From Arthrobacter horti (GTDB taxonomy: Bacteria; Actinomycetota; Actinomycetes; Actinomycetales; Micrococcaceae): 42,303 nt of DNA. The stretch spans positions 1 through 42,303 of the forward strand of contig NZ_JAVALS010000018.1 in NCBI RefSeq assembly GCF_030731045.1. Direction: 5' to 3'. A program made the translations under genes and the position numbers. The notes under the pieces are model-generated. The model ran no database searches and had not been told where the DNA came from. It saw only the letters and a list, made by a program, of their open reading frames with translations. Positions 16,171 to 23,859 of this stretch are shown here, in pieces. How positions within the stretch are numbered: position 1 is the stretch's first letter; each line of letters opens with the position of its first letter.

Positions 16171-17072
16171 TGTCGACGCAGACCCTCCTGACCCCCGAGG
16201 CCCCGACGAGCCGCGGCGCCCGCGGACGCGGCCTCTCCTCCCGATTCCGCATGGAGCGGGTCAACTGGCCCGCCACGGTCCTGCTGCTGCTCTGCGCCGT
16301 CACCGTGCTCCTGCCCCTATATGTCACCCTGTCGATGGCGTTCAAGAGCACCGGACAGGCGGTGGACGGCAACCCGTTCTCCCTGCCGGCCCCGTTGTCC
16401 TTCGACGGGTTCGTCCAGGCTTGGAAGCTCACCACCTTCCCGGTGGGCGCGGGCGTCAGCCTGTTCGTGACGGCCGGCACGGTCATCCTGACGATCGTGC
16501 TGTCCGCGTTCACCTCCTACGCGATCGTACGCAACTGGGACCGCAAGGTGTTCCGGTACTCGTTCTTCTACCTGCTGGCCGCGATGTTCATCCCGTTCCC
16601 CGTGGTCGCCCTCCCGCAGATCCAGCTCACCGGCCTGGTGCACCTGGACAACCCCGTCGGCGTGATCCTCCTGGCCAGCATGTTCCAGCTGAGCTTCAGC
16701 GTGCTGCTGTTCACCGCGTTCCTGCGCTCCATCCCGCTCGAGCTGGAGGAGAGTGCCCGGATCGACGGCGCGAGCACCTGGAGCACGTTCTGGCGCATCA
16801 TCTTCCCGCTGCTCGCCCCGATGAGCGCCACGGTGGGCATCTTCGCCTTCCTCTACGCCTGGAACGACTTCATGATGCCGTCCCTGATCATCTCGGATCC
16901 GGCGCTGCAGACCCTTCCGGTGCGGCAGAACCTGTTCCAGACTCAGTTCAGCAACAACTACAACGTCTCCTTCGCGTCCTACCTCATGGCGATGGCCCCC
17001 GCGATCGTCGCCTATCTCTTCACGCAGCGCTGGGTCATGGCGGGCGTCACCCAGGGCGCTGTCAAAGGCTGA
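16170..17072 (+). CDS. ABC sugar importer permease (MalG type)
   Basis: Second membrane subunit of the importer, 300 aa, with six helices and the EAA loop EESARIDGASTWSTFWRIIFP near residue 193. Its ATG shares one base with the previous stop (TGATG). The C-terminus RWVMAGVTQGAVKG is typical of MalG-type subunits. No ATPase gene accompanies the system, so a shared MsiK-like ATPase encoded elsewhere is expected, as is common in actinobacteria. Confidence 0.93.
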   Translation: MSTQTLLTPEAPTSRGARGRGLSSRFRMERVNWPATVLLLLCAVTVLLPLYVTLSMAFKSTGQAVDGNPFSLPAPLSFDGFVQAWKLTTFPVGAGVSLFVTAGTVILTIVLSAFTSYAIVRNWDRKVFRYSFFYLLAAMFIPFPVVALPQIQLTGLVHLDNPVGVILLASMFQLSFSVLLFTAFLRSIPLELEESARIDGASTWSTFWRIIFPLLAPMSATVGIFAFLYAWNDFMMPSLIISDPALQTLPVRQNLFQTQFSNNYNVSFASYLMAMAPAIVAYLFTQRWVMAGVTQGAVKG

Positions 17073-17109
17073 CGCCCGCCCCACCGCACCGATCCTCAAG
17101 GAAAACCCC

Positions 17110-18801
17110 ATGGCTGCAGAATCCGCCCTCGTCTCCGAGGCCACCTGGTGGCGTCAGTCCACCGTCTACCAGATCTACCCGCGCTCCTTCGCCGACGCCA
17201 ACGGCGACGGCATCGGCGACCTGCCGGGCATCACCTCGCGCGTCTCTTACCTGAAGGAGCTGGGGGTCGACGCCGTCTGGCTGAGCCCGTTCTACCCCTC
17301 CGCGCTGGCGGACGGCGGCTACGACGTGGACGATTACCGCAATGTGGATCCCCGCCTCGGGACGCTGGAGGACTTCGACGAGATGGCCAGCGCGCTCCAC
17401 GACGCCGGCATCCGCCTGATCGTGGACATCGTGCCGAACCACTCCTCCGACCGGCACGAGTGGTTCCGTGAGGCCCTGGCCTCGCCGCCCGGCTCCCCTG
17501 CCCGCGAGCGCTACATCTTCCGCGACGGCAAGGGCAAAAACGGCGAACTGCCGCCGTCGGACTGGGACTCCGTGTTCGGCGGCTCCGCGTGGGAGCGCGT
17601 CACCGAGGCGGACGGCACCTCCGGCCAGTGGTACCTGCACACCTTCGCCAAGGAGCAGCCGGACTTCAACTGGGACAACCCCGAGGTGCGCCAGGACTTT
17701 CTGACGACCCTGCGCTTCTGGTCCGACCGAGGCGTGGACGGCTTCCGCGTGGACGTGGCGAACCTGCTCGTGAAGGACCTTCCCGGGGACCTGCCGAGCC
17801 GGGCCGAGCTGGACGCCATGGACCGGGACTCCGGGACCCACCCGCTCATGGACCGCGACGAGGTGCATGAGATCTACGCCGAATGGCGAGCGGTGTTCAA
17901 CGAGTACGATCCGCCCCGCACGGCCGTGGCGGAGGCCTGGGTGGACTCGCCGGTGCGCCGAGCGAAGTACGCCGCACCCGGCAGCCTGGGCCAGGCCTTC
18001 AACTTCGACCTGCTCACGGCGGACTTCGATCCCGCCGCGTTCCGCCGGATCGTCACGGACAACCTCGCCCAGTCCGCCTCCACGGGTTCCTCCTCCACCT
18101 GGGTCCTGTCCAATCACGACGTCACGAGGCACGCCACACGCTACGGCCTGCCGCCGCTCGGCGAGCGCAAGGGGGTCAAGCAGGGCATCGAGTGGATGCT
18201 CGCGGGCGCTCCGGCCGACGGCGTCGGCCTGGAGCTCGGCCTCGCCCGGGCCCGAGCCGCGACACTGTTCCTTCTCGCTCTGCCGGGCAGCACCTATCTG
18301 TATCAGGGCGAGGAGCTCGGCCTGCACGAGGTGGGCGGCCTCCCCGCCGAGGTCCGGCAGGACCCGGCGTATCACCGCTCGGTAGATCAGCCGGAGTGGT
18401 CCTATGACGGCCTGGGCCGGGACGGCTGCCGCGTGCCGCTGCCCTGGACGTCGTCGGGTCCGTCCTTCGGCTTCGGCCCGGGCGGCGCCCACCTCCCGCA
18501 GCCAGAGTGGTTCGGCGCGGTCTCGGTTCAGACCCAGGAGGTCGATCCCGGCTCGACCCTGGACCTGTACCGGGACGCCCTGCGTCTGCGGCGTTCCCTC
18601 CTGGGCGCCGAGGCCCTTGAATGGTCCGATGTCTCCGGTGGCGAGGTCCTCGGCTTCGTCCGCCCGGGCGGCTGGCTGACGGTCACCAACTTCGGGACCG
18701 CCCCGGCGGCCCTTCCGGCAGGCGAACTCCTGCTGGCGAGCGCCCCGATCGCGGACGGCATCCTGCCCGGCCCGGCCACGGCCTGGCTCCGCATCCAGTG
18801 A
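17110..18801 (+). CDS. GH13 alpha-glucosidase (copy 1)
   Basis: Cytoplasmic alpha-glucosidase, 563 aa, expected to release glucose from imported alpha-glucosides. GH13 signatures: YQIYPRSFADANGDGIGDL near 20, DIVPNHSSDRHEWF at 106-119 (region I), GFRVDVAN with nucleophile Asp215, AEAW with acid/base Glu275, and SNHD with Asp337. The residue after the nucleophile is Val216, the residue seen in isomaltases and oligo-1,6-glucosidases (maltases carry Thr or Ala), so activity on alpha-1,6 links is plausible. No signal peptide. AAGGA lies upstream of ATG 17110, 37 bases after the permease. It shares a nearly identical DNA tract with copy 2. Confidence 0.93.
   Translation: MAAESALVSEATWWRQSTVYQIYPRSFADANGDGIGDLPGITSRVSYLKELGVDAVWLSPFYPSALADGGYDVDDYRNVDPRLGTLEDFDEMASALHDAGIRLIVDIVPNHSSDRHEWFREALASPPGSPARERYIFRDGKGKNGELPPSDWDSVFGGSAWERVTEADGTSGQWYLHTFAKEQPDFNWDNPEVRQDFLTTLRFWSDRGVDGFRVDVANLLVKDLPGDLPSRAELDAMDRDSGTHPLMDRDEVHEIYAEWRAVFNEYDPPRTAVAEAWVDSPVRRAKYAAPGSLGQAFNFDLLTADFDPAAFRRIVTDNLAQSASTGSSSTWVLSNHDVTRHATRYGLPPLGERKGVKQGIEWMLAGAPADGVGLELGLARARAATLFLLALPGSTYLYQGEELGLHEVGGLPAEVRQDPAYHRSVDQPEWSYDGLGRDGCRVPLPWTSSGPSFGFGPGGAHLPQPEWFGAVSVQTQEVDPGSTLDLYRDALRLRRSLLGAEALEWSDVSGGEVLGFVRPGGWLTVTNFGTAPAALPAGELLLASAPIADGILPGPATAWLRIQ
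17251..17543 (+). repeat. near-identical tract shared by the two GH13 genes (copy A)
   Basis: These 293 bases match 18981-19273 with a single difference (C at 17448, T at 19178), including third codon positions. The flanks diverge clearly on the 5' side, and on the 3' side patchily from 17544. Confidence 0.9.
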
Positions 18802-18830
18802 AATTCAGTAGCGATCCGACAAGGAGCATT

Positions 18831-20534
18831 GTGAGTACCACCGTCCCCGAAACACTACCCGCCGTTGATGAGAACTGGTGGCGGCAGGCGGCCGTCTACC
18901 AGATCTACCCGCGCTCCTTCGCCGACTCGAACGGAGACGGTATCGGCGATCTGCCCGGCATCACCTCCCGAGTGCCCTATCTGAAGGAGCTGGGGGTCGA
19001 CGCCGTCTGGCTGAGCCCGTTCTACCCCTCCGCGCTGGCGGACGGCGGCTACGACGTGGACGATTACCGCAATGTGGATCCCCGCCTCGGGACGCTGGAG
19101 GACTTCGACGAGATGGCCAGCGCGCTCCACGACGCCGGCATCCGCCTGATCGTGGACATCGTGCCGAACCACTCCTCTGACCGGCACGAGTGGTTCCGTG
19201 AGGCCCTGGCCTCGCCGCCCGGCTCCCCTGCCCGCGAGCGCTACATCTTCCGCGACGGCAAGGGCAAAAACGGTGAGGTGCCGCCGTCGGACTGGGACTC
19301 CGTGTTCGGCGGCCCGGCCTGGGAGCGCGTCACCGAGGCGGACGGCACCCCCGGCCAGTGGTACTTCCACCTCTTCGCGAAGGAGCAGCCGGACTTCAAC
19401 TGGGACAACCCCGAGATCCGCGAGGACTTCCTGAAGACCCTGCGCTTCTGGTCCGACCGCGGCGTGGACGGCTTCCGCGTGGACGTGGCCCACGGCATGG
19501 CCAAGGACTTCTCCGAGCCCATGCCGTCCAAGGCCGAGCTCCAGGCGCTGAACACGGGCACGGACGGCTTCGTGGACGGCTCCCACCCCTTCTGGGACCG
19601 GGACGCCGTGCACGAGATCTACGCCGAATGGCGCAAGGTCTTCAACGAGTACACCCCCGCCCGGACCGCCGTGGCGGAGGCCTGGGTCCACCCGGACCGC
19701 CGCGCCCGCTACGCCAGTCCCGAGGGCCTGGGCCAGGCGTTCAACTTCGACCTCCTGCAGGCCGATTTCGACGCCGAGGAGTTCCGCACCATCATCACCA
19801 AGAACCTGGCCGAAGCCGCCGCGAGCGGGGCCTCCTCCACCTGGGTGTTCTCCAACCACGACGTCATCCGGCACGCCACCCGGTACGGCCTTCCGGCCGC
19901 CGGCCCCGCCGAGGCCGGCACGATCATGGCGAACTCGGGCAAGTCCTGGCTCCTGGACGGCGGCGACCCCGCCGAGGTGGACGCCGAGCTCGGCCTGCGC
20001 CGGGCCCGAGCGGCCACCCAGCTGATGCTCGCGCTGCCCGGCTCGTCGTACCTGTACCAGGGTGAGGAGCTCGGCTTGCAGGAGGCCGGCCAGATCCCGG
20101 ATTCCCAGCGTCAGGACCCGTCCTTCTTCCGCAACCCGGGCGTGGAGATCGGCCGCGATGGCTGCCGCGTCCCGCTCCCCTGGTCCGCGGAGGGCGCGTC
20201 CTTCGGCTTCGGCACCGGCGGCTCCCACCTGCCCCAGCCGGAATGGTTCGCCGGTTTCGCGGTGTCGGAGCAGGAGGACACCCCCGACTCCACTCTGAGC
20301 TTCTACCGCCAGGCGCTGGCTCTGCGCGGCGAGCTTCAGGGGGCCGAGGAACTCGAGTGGCTGCCGTCCACGGACGACTCGGTGCTCGCCTTCCGCCGCC
20401 CCGGCGGCTGGATCAGCGTCACCAACTTCGGCAAGGCCTCCGTGGAGCTTCCCGAGGGCGAGGTCCTGCTGAGCAGCGCCCCGCTCGAGGGCCGCACCCT
20501 CCCAGACGCCACCACCGCCTGGCTACGCGGCTGA
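18831..20534 (+). CDS. GH13 alpha-glucosidase (copy 2)
   Basis: Paralogue of the preceding enzyme, 567 aa. Catalytic residues are Asp218 in GFRVDVAH, Glu283 in VAEAW and Asp344 in SNHD. GTG 18831 is preceded by AAGGAG at 18821-18826; the frame is open upstream to 18621, but that part is a shadow of copy 1. The enzymes differ most after the nucleophile (DVANLLVKDLP versus DVAHGMAKDF), where copy 2 has a longer loop (residues ~219-258) near the active site. Different linkage or chain-length preference is therefore likely. Copy 2 also has an insertion near VIRHATRYGLPAAGPAEAGT. It ends the importer operon, followed by a strong hairpin. Confidence 0.93.
   Translation: MSTTVPETLPAVDENWWRQAAVYQIYPRSFADSNGDGIGDLPGITSRVPYLKELGVDAVWLSPFYPSALADGGYDVDDYRNVDPRLGTLEDFDEMASALHDAGIRLIVDIVPNHSSDRHEWFREALASPPGSPARERYIFRDGKGKNGEVPPSDWDSVFGGPAWERVTEADGTPGQWYFHLFAKEQPDFNWDNPEIREDFLKTLRFWSDRGVDGFRVDVAHGMAKDFSEPMPSKAELQALNTGTDGFVDGSHPFWDRDAVHEIYAEWRKVFNEYTPARTAVAEAWVHPDRRARYASPEGLGQAFNFDLLQADFDAEEFRTIITKNLAEAAASGASSTWVFSNHDVIRHATRYGLPAAGPAEAGTIMANSGKSWLLDGGDPAEVDAELGLRRARAATQLMLALPGSSYLYQGEELGLQEAGQIPDSQRQDPSFFRNPGVEIGRDGCRVPLPWSAEGASFGFGTGGSHLPQPEWFAGFAVSEQEDTPDSTLSFYRQALALRGELQGAEELEWLPSTDDSVLAFRRPGGWISVTNFGKASVELPEGEVLLSSAPLEGRTLPDATTAWLRG
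18981..19273 (+). repeat. near-identical tract shared by the two GH13 genes (copy B)
   Basis: Partner of 17251-17543, offset by 1730 bases, with one mismatch in 293. Confidence 0.9.
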
Positions 20535-20564
20535 GCCTCGGCGGCTGACCCCGCGGCTCAACGA

Positions 20565-20608
20565 ACGACGACGCCGGCCTCCCCACATTGGGAGGCCGGC
20601 GCCGTCGT
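20565..20608 (+). terminator. hairpin terminator of the importer/alpha-glucosidase operon
   Basis: Arms 20565-20583 (ACGACGACGCCGGCCTCCC) and 20590-20608 pair over 19 bp with one mismatch around a 6-base loop. It starts about 30 bases after the copy 2 stop. No T run follows. Its sequence closely matches the hairpin at 23152-23197. Confidence 0.75.
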
Positions 20609-20659
20609 GCCGGGCACGGCCCGCCTCGGATCCTTCCCCCACATTGCCCACCACAGCCG

Positions 20660-20696
20660 CTATGTACAGTCGTACATAGCGAGTGTACGATCGTAC
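20660..20696. promoter_or_regulatory. twin palindromic operator, probable TetR sites
   Basis: CTATGTAC-AGTC-GTACATAG (20660-20679) is a perfect palindrome with 8-bp arms. GTACGATCGTAC (20685-20696) is a second perfect palindrome sharing the GTAC-N4-GTAC core. The centres are 21 bp apart, two helical turns, so two dimers would bind the same face. They lie just before the MFS gene of an operon that ends in a tetR-type gene. Confidence 0.7.
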
Positions 20697-20756
20697 CTAT
20701 CGATGCCCCAACGAGGCGTCTCCGCCTCCCGCCCTCCTGAAAGAGCGTCACCCACC

Positions 20757-21968
20757 GTGAGCATCCCCTCAATTCCCGGCGAGCTGCGCCGCGCGCGCCT
20801 CGCGACCATCGCCGAGTTCTTCGTCGCCGGGCTGGCCCTTGCCGCCTGGGTTGTCAGCATCCCATCCATCCAGCAGCGCACGGGCGTCTCCCATGCCACG
20901 CTCGGAAGCCTGCTCTTGCTGCTGGGCCTGGGGTCATTCCTCGGGATGACGCTCACCGGGCCACTGATCGACAGGATCGGGAGCCGCCGCGCGATCATCC
21001 TCAGTGCCCTGGTTCTGGTCATCGGGGTGAATCTTCCGGGCCTCGCCACCGATCCGTGGGGCCTCGGCGCGGCACTCTTCGTCCTCGGCCTCGGCTCCGG
21101 GTCGATCGACGTCGCCATGAACGACCAGGCCGTTCTGGTCGAGCGCGCCTACGGACGTCCGATCATGTCCAGCCTGCACGCATACTTTTCCATCGGCGGC
21201 GGAGCGGGCGCCCTGCTCGGCGCGGGCACCCAGGCACTGGGAAGCCCGGCGAACGTGACACTGGCCATCGGCGCCGGTGTGACCGCGGTCCTCACCCTCG
21301 TGGCGTACCCGGCTCTGCTACGCACCTCCCGCCCGCCTGCGGAGACCCTGCCGGAAACGGTGGGCGCCGCCCTCACCGGACGGGCCCGCACCCGCACGAT
21401 CACCGTGCTGGCAGCCCTGGCCTTCCTGATCATGCTCTCGGAGGGCACGGCGAACGACTGGAGCGCCCTGCACGCCGTGGAGCACTTCGGCCTCCCCCAG
21501 TCAGCGGCCTCGCTCGCCTACGGCGCATTCGCGATCGCCATGACGGCCGGCCGCTTCGGCGCGGACCGCATCGTGCACCGCTTCGGTCCGGTCGCCGTCG
21601 TCCGCTCCGGCTCGGTGCTGGCGGCCGTCGGCATGGCCGCCGTCGTGCTCTCCCCCGCCTATCCGGTCACCCTGGCAGGATGGGCGGCCTTCGGACTCGG
21701 CCTCTCGGGGATCGTGCCGCAGCTCTTCACGGCCGCGGGCCGGCTCGGCGGGGCCCAGCAGGGCGTCGTCATGTCCAGGATCGTGGGCGCCGGCTACCTG
21801 GGTCTCCTGGCGGGGCCGGCCATCATCGGCTGGGCGTCCCAAGCCGCCGGGCTCACCCTGGCCCTGTTCCTGCCCATCGCCTGCTGCGCGGCCGGGCTCC
21901 TCCTGGCCGCGAGGGTCTCCATCCCCGAACCCACGGCTCCGCGCCAGCGCGTCGGAGCAGACCAGTGA
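20757..21968 (+). CDS. MFS transporter
   Basis: Inner-membrane major facilitator protein of about 403 aa with twelve predicted helices, the first in IAEFFVAGLALAAWVVSIPS. It carries the MFS loop signature GPLIDRIGSRRAIILSAL between helices 2 and 3. The overall pattern resembles the YbjJ-like group; the substrate is unknown. GTG 20757 is chosen as it begins close to the first helix; ATG 20703 is possible and would add 18 residues, but it lies almost in the operator. The stop is followed by the acetyltransferase gene, and the TetR gene completes the operon, so the transporter is probably induced when its ligand releases TetR. Confidence 0.85.
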   Translation: MSIPSIPGELRRARLATIAEFFVAGLALAAWVVSIPSIQQRTGVSHATLGSLLLLLGLGSFLGMTLTGPLIDRIGSRRAIILSALVLVIGVNLPGLATDPWGLGAALFVLGLGSGSIDVAMNDQAVLVERAYGRPIMSSLHAYFSIGGGAGALLGAGTQALGSPANVTLAIGAGVTAVLTLVAYPALLRTSRPPAETLPETVGAALTGRARTRTITVLAALAFLIMLSEGTANDWSALHAVEHFGLPQSAASLAYGAFAIAMTAGRFGADRIVHRFGPVAVVRSGSVLAAVGMAAVVLSPAYPVTLAGWAAFGLGLSGIVPQLFTAAGRLGGAQQGVVMSRIVGAGYLGLLAGPAIIGWASQAAGLTLALFLPIACCAAGLLLAARVSIPEPTAPRQRVGADQ

Positions 21969-21991
21969 CCGGCTCTTCACAGAAAGACACC

Positions 21992-22567
21992 ATGAACCAC
22001 TTCGCCAATGACCCCCGCAGCAACCGGGAGCGCATGCTCGCAGGTGATTTCTACATCGCCGATGACCCGGAAAGCGCCAGACTCGCCCAGCGCGCAGTCA
22101 GACTCACCCACGAATACCACCTCGCGTCGGTGCAGGACGAGAACGAGGCGCGACCGATTCTCGCGGAGCTCCTCGGCTCCCTCGGCGAGGAGGCCTTCGT
22201 CAAGGCCCCCTTGTTCGTCGACTACGGCGAGCACCTCCACATCGGGGCCAGGACGTTCATCAACTACAACCTCACGGCTCTCGACGTCGCGCCCATCACC
22301 ATCGGTGAGGACTGCCAGATCGGCCCGAACGTCCAGTTACTGACGCCGATACATCCCCTGGAACCCCAAGCCCGCAAAGACCGGCTCGAAGCAGCCAGGC
22401 CTATCACGCTGGGCGACAATGTGTGGCTGGGCGGCGGAGTGATCGTGTGCCCCGGCGTCACCATCGGCGACAATAGTGTGGTCGGCGCGGGCGCGGTGGT
22501 CACCAAGGACCTTCCGGCCAACGTCCTCGCCGTAGGCAATCCGGCCCGCGTCATCCGCACCCTCTGA
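21992..22567 (+). CDS. maltose/galactoside-type O-acetyltransferase
   Basis: Left-handed beta-helix acetyltransferase of the LacA/Maa/NodL group, 191 aa, which transfers acetyl from acetyl-CoA to a sugar hydroxyl. The N-terminal Mac domain is seen as RERMLAGDFYIADDPESARL. Hexapeptide repeats follow, with the catalytic His in LLTPIHPLEP and late repeats ITLGDNVWLGGGVIVCPGVTIGDNSVVGAGAVVTKDLP. ATG 21992 matches the family start; GTG 21965 would overlap the MFS stop as GTGA. Together with the exporter-like MFS gene it may modify a non-metabolised sugar for efflux, as proposed for LacA. That role is inference. Confidence 0.9.
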   Translation: MNHFANDPRSNRERMLAGDFYIADDPESARLAQRAVRLTHEYHLASVQDENEARPILAELLGSLGEEAFVKAPLFVDYGEHLHIGARTFINYNLTALDVAPITIGEDCQIGPNVQLLTPIHPLEPQARKDRLEAARPITLGDNVWLGGGVIVCPGVTIGDNSVVGAGAVVTKDLPANVLAVGNPARVIRTL

Positions 22568-22579
22568 CCGAAGGGAACC

Positions 22580-23140
22580 ATGCCAGAAGTACGGCGCCTC
22601 CGTCGCACCGACCCGGGTCGCCGGGAACGGATCATCGAAGCCTCCCTCACGCTCATCGCTGAAGCCGGCGTGGCAGGAACGTCGCATCGCAGGGTGGCCG
22701 CCGCTGCGGATGTCCCCCTGGGTTCGATGACCTATCACTTCGACGGCATGGACGAATTGCTGCGCGAGGCGTTCACCCGGTTCGCAGGATCGGTCGCGGA
22801 GCAGTTCGAAGCCCGGCTCGGCGCAGCGCACGACCGTGAAGAGGCGAAGGCCGCTGTGACGGCCATCATCACTGAAGACCTCTTCGGCAAGCCGCGGGAT
22901 CTCGTGCTCACTCATGAGCTCTACACCCTCGCGGCCCGGGAACCCCGGTTCCGGGACATCACCAACAGCTGGATGGCGCGCAGCCGCCGTGCGCTGGAAT
23001 GGCACTTCGACCCTCAGACCGCTCAGTTGCTCGATGCTCTGATCGAGGGGCTCACCATCCACCGGGCTCTGGAACAGGAACCGGAGCGGCTGAGCCGCGG
23101 GGCGGTGGCTGACGCCGTCCAGCGCATCGCCGGCTCCTGA
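22580..23140 (+). CDS. TetR-family regulator
   Basis: Transcriptional repressor of 186 aa. The N-terminal TetR DNA-binding domain covers residues ~12-60: RRERIIEASLTLIAEAGVAGTSHRRVAAAADVP in family order, with the end of the HTH reading LGSMTYHFDGMDELL. The C-terminal ligand domain (~75-186) has no recognisable ligand signature. GAAGGGAA precedes ATG 22580, 12 bases after the acetyltransferase stop. It is the last gene of the MFS-acetyltransferase-TetR operon, and the twin GTAC palindromes at 20660-20696 are the obvious operator, implying autoregulation. Confidence 0.9.
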   Translation: MPEVRRLRRTDPGRRERIIEASLTLIAEAGVAGTSHRRVAAAADVPLGSMTYHFDGMDELLREAFTRFAGSVAEQFEARLGAAHDREEAKAAVTAIITEDLFGKPRDLVLTHELYTLAAREPRFRDITNSWMARSRRALEWHFDPQTAQLLDALIEGLTIHRALEQEPERLSRGAVADAVQRIAGS

Positions 23141-23151
23141 ACGCCCACGGA

Positions 23152-23197
23152 CACGACGACGCCGGCCGCCCCGCGTGGGGAGGCCGGCGTCGTCGTG
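23152..23197. terminator. bidirectional hairpin between tetR-type gene and leuD
   Basis: Arms 23152-23172 and 23177-23197 pair over 21 bp with one mismatch around loop GCGT. CGTTTTC follows on the plus strand. It separates the convergent TetR gene (stop 23140) and leuD (stop 23227) and is very similar to the hairpin at 20565-20608. Confidence 0.8.
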
Positions 23198-23226
23198 CGT
23201 TTTCAGTTCAGTCCCGCGCCGCTTGT

Positions 23227-23826
23227 TCAGCTCTTGGCCGGGAGGGTCTTCGGCTTGAAGGAAGGACGGGTGGCCTCGTACGCCGTGATGTCCTCCTCGT
23301 GCTGCAGCGTCAGGCCGATGTCGTCCAGGCCCTCCAGCAGGCGCCAGCGCGTGTAGTCGTCGATCTGGAACGGCGCCACCACATTGCCGCACTCCACGGT
23401 CTTGGACTCCAGGTCCACGTGGATCTCGGTGCCGGGGGCGTTCTCCAGGACCTTCCAGATCAGCTCGATGTCATCCTGCGCGACCACCGCGGCCAGGAGA
23501 CCCTGCTTGCCGGAGTTGCCGCGGAAGATGTCCGCGAAACGCGCGGAGAGAACCACGCGGAAGCCGTAGTCCTTGAGGGCCCAGACGGCGTGCTCGCGCG
23601 AGGAGCCGGTGCCGAAGTCGGGGCCGGCCACCAGCACGGAGCCGCGGCTGAACGGCTCCTGGTTCAGGATGAAGTTCTCATCCTTGCGCCAGCCGGCGAA
23701 GAGCGCGTCTTCGAAACCCGTGCGGGTGATGCGCTTGAGGTAGACGGCCGGGATGATCTGGTCCGTGTCCACGTTGCTCTGCCGCAGCGGGACGCCGATG
23801 CCGGTGTGGGTGGTGAATTTTTCCAT
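23227..23826 (-). CDS. leuD: 3-isopropylmalate dehydratase small subunit
   Basis: Swivel subunit of isopropylmalate isomerase, which converts 2- to 3-isopropylmalate in leucine synthesis. The 199-aa protein has [21 protein letters not shown] at the N-terminus and the [17 protein letters not shown] motif that closes the active site. AGGAG lies six bases before ATG 23826. It is 33 bases downstream of leuC in one operon and ends at the bidirectional hairpin. Confidence 0.96.
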   Translation of the reverse strand: MEKFTTHTGIGVPLRQSNVDTDQIIPAVYLKRITRTGFEDALFAGWRKDENFILNQEPFSRGSVLVAGPDFGTGSSREHAVWALKDYGFRVVLSARFADIFRGNSGKQGLLAAVVAQDDIELIWKVLENAPGTEIHVDLESKTVECGNVVAPFQIDDYTRWRLLEGLDDIGLTLQHEEDITAYEATRPSFKPKTLPAKS

Positions 23827-23859
23827 CGTGTGCTCCTGGGGATCTTCTCGGTGAGCCGC

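Noticed and set aside
18621..18830. A longer N-terminus for the second GH13 enzyme
   Set aside because: The extra 70 codons overlap copy 1 in another frame and look like shadow sequence; GTG 18831 has a strong AAGGAG site.
12403..23226. Integrative element or phage origin for the carbohydrate block
   Set aside because: No integrase, transposase, tRNA attachment site or long direct repeat is seen at its borders; only similar terminator hairpins flank part of it.
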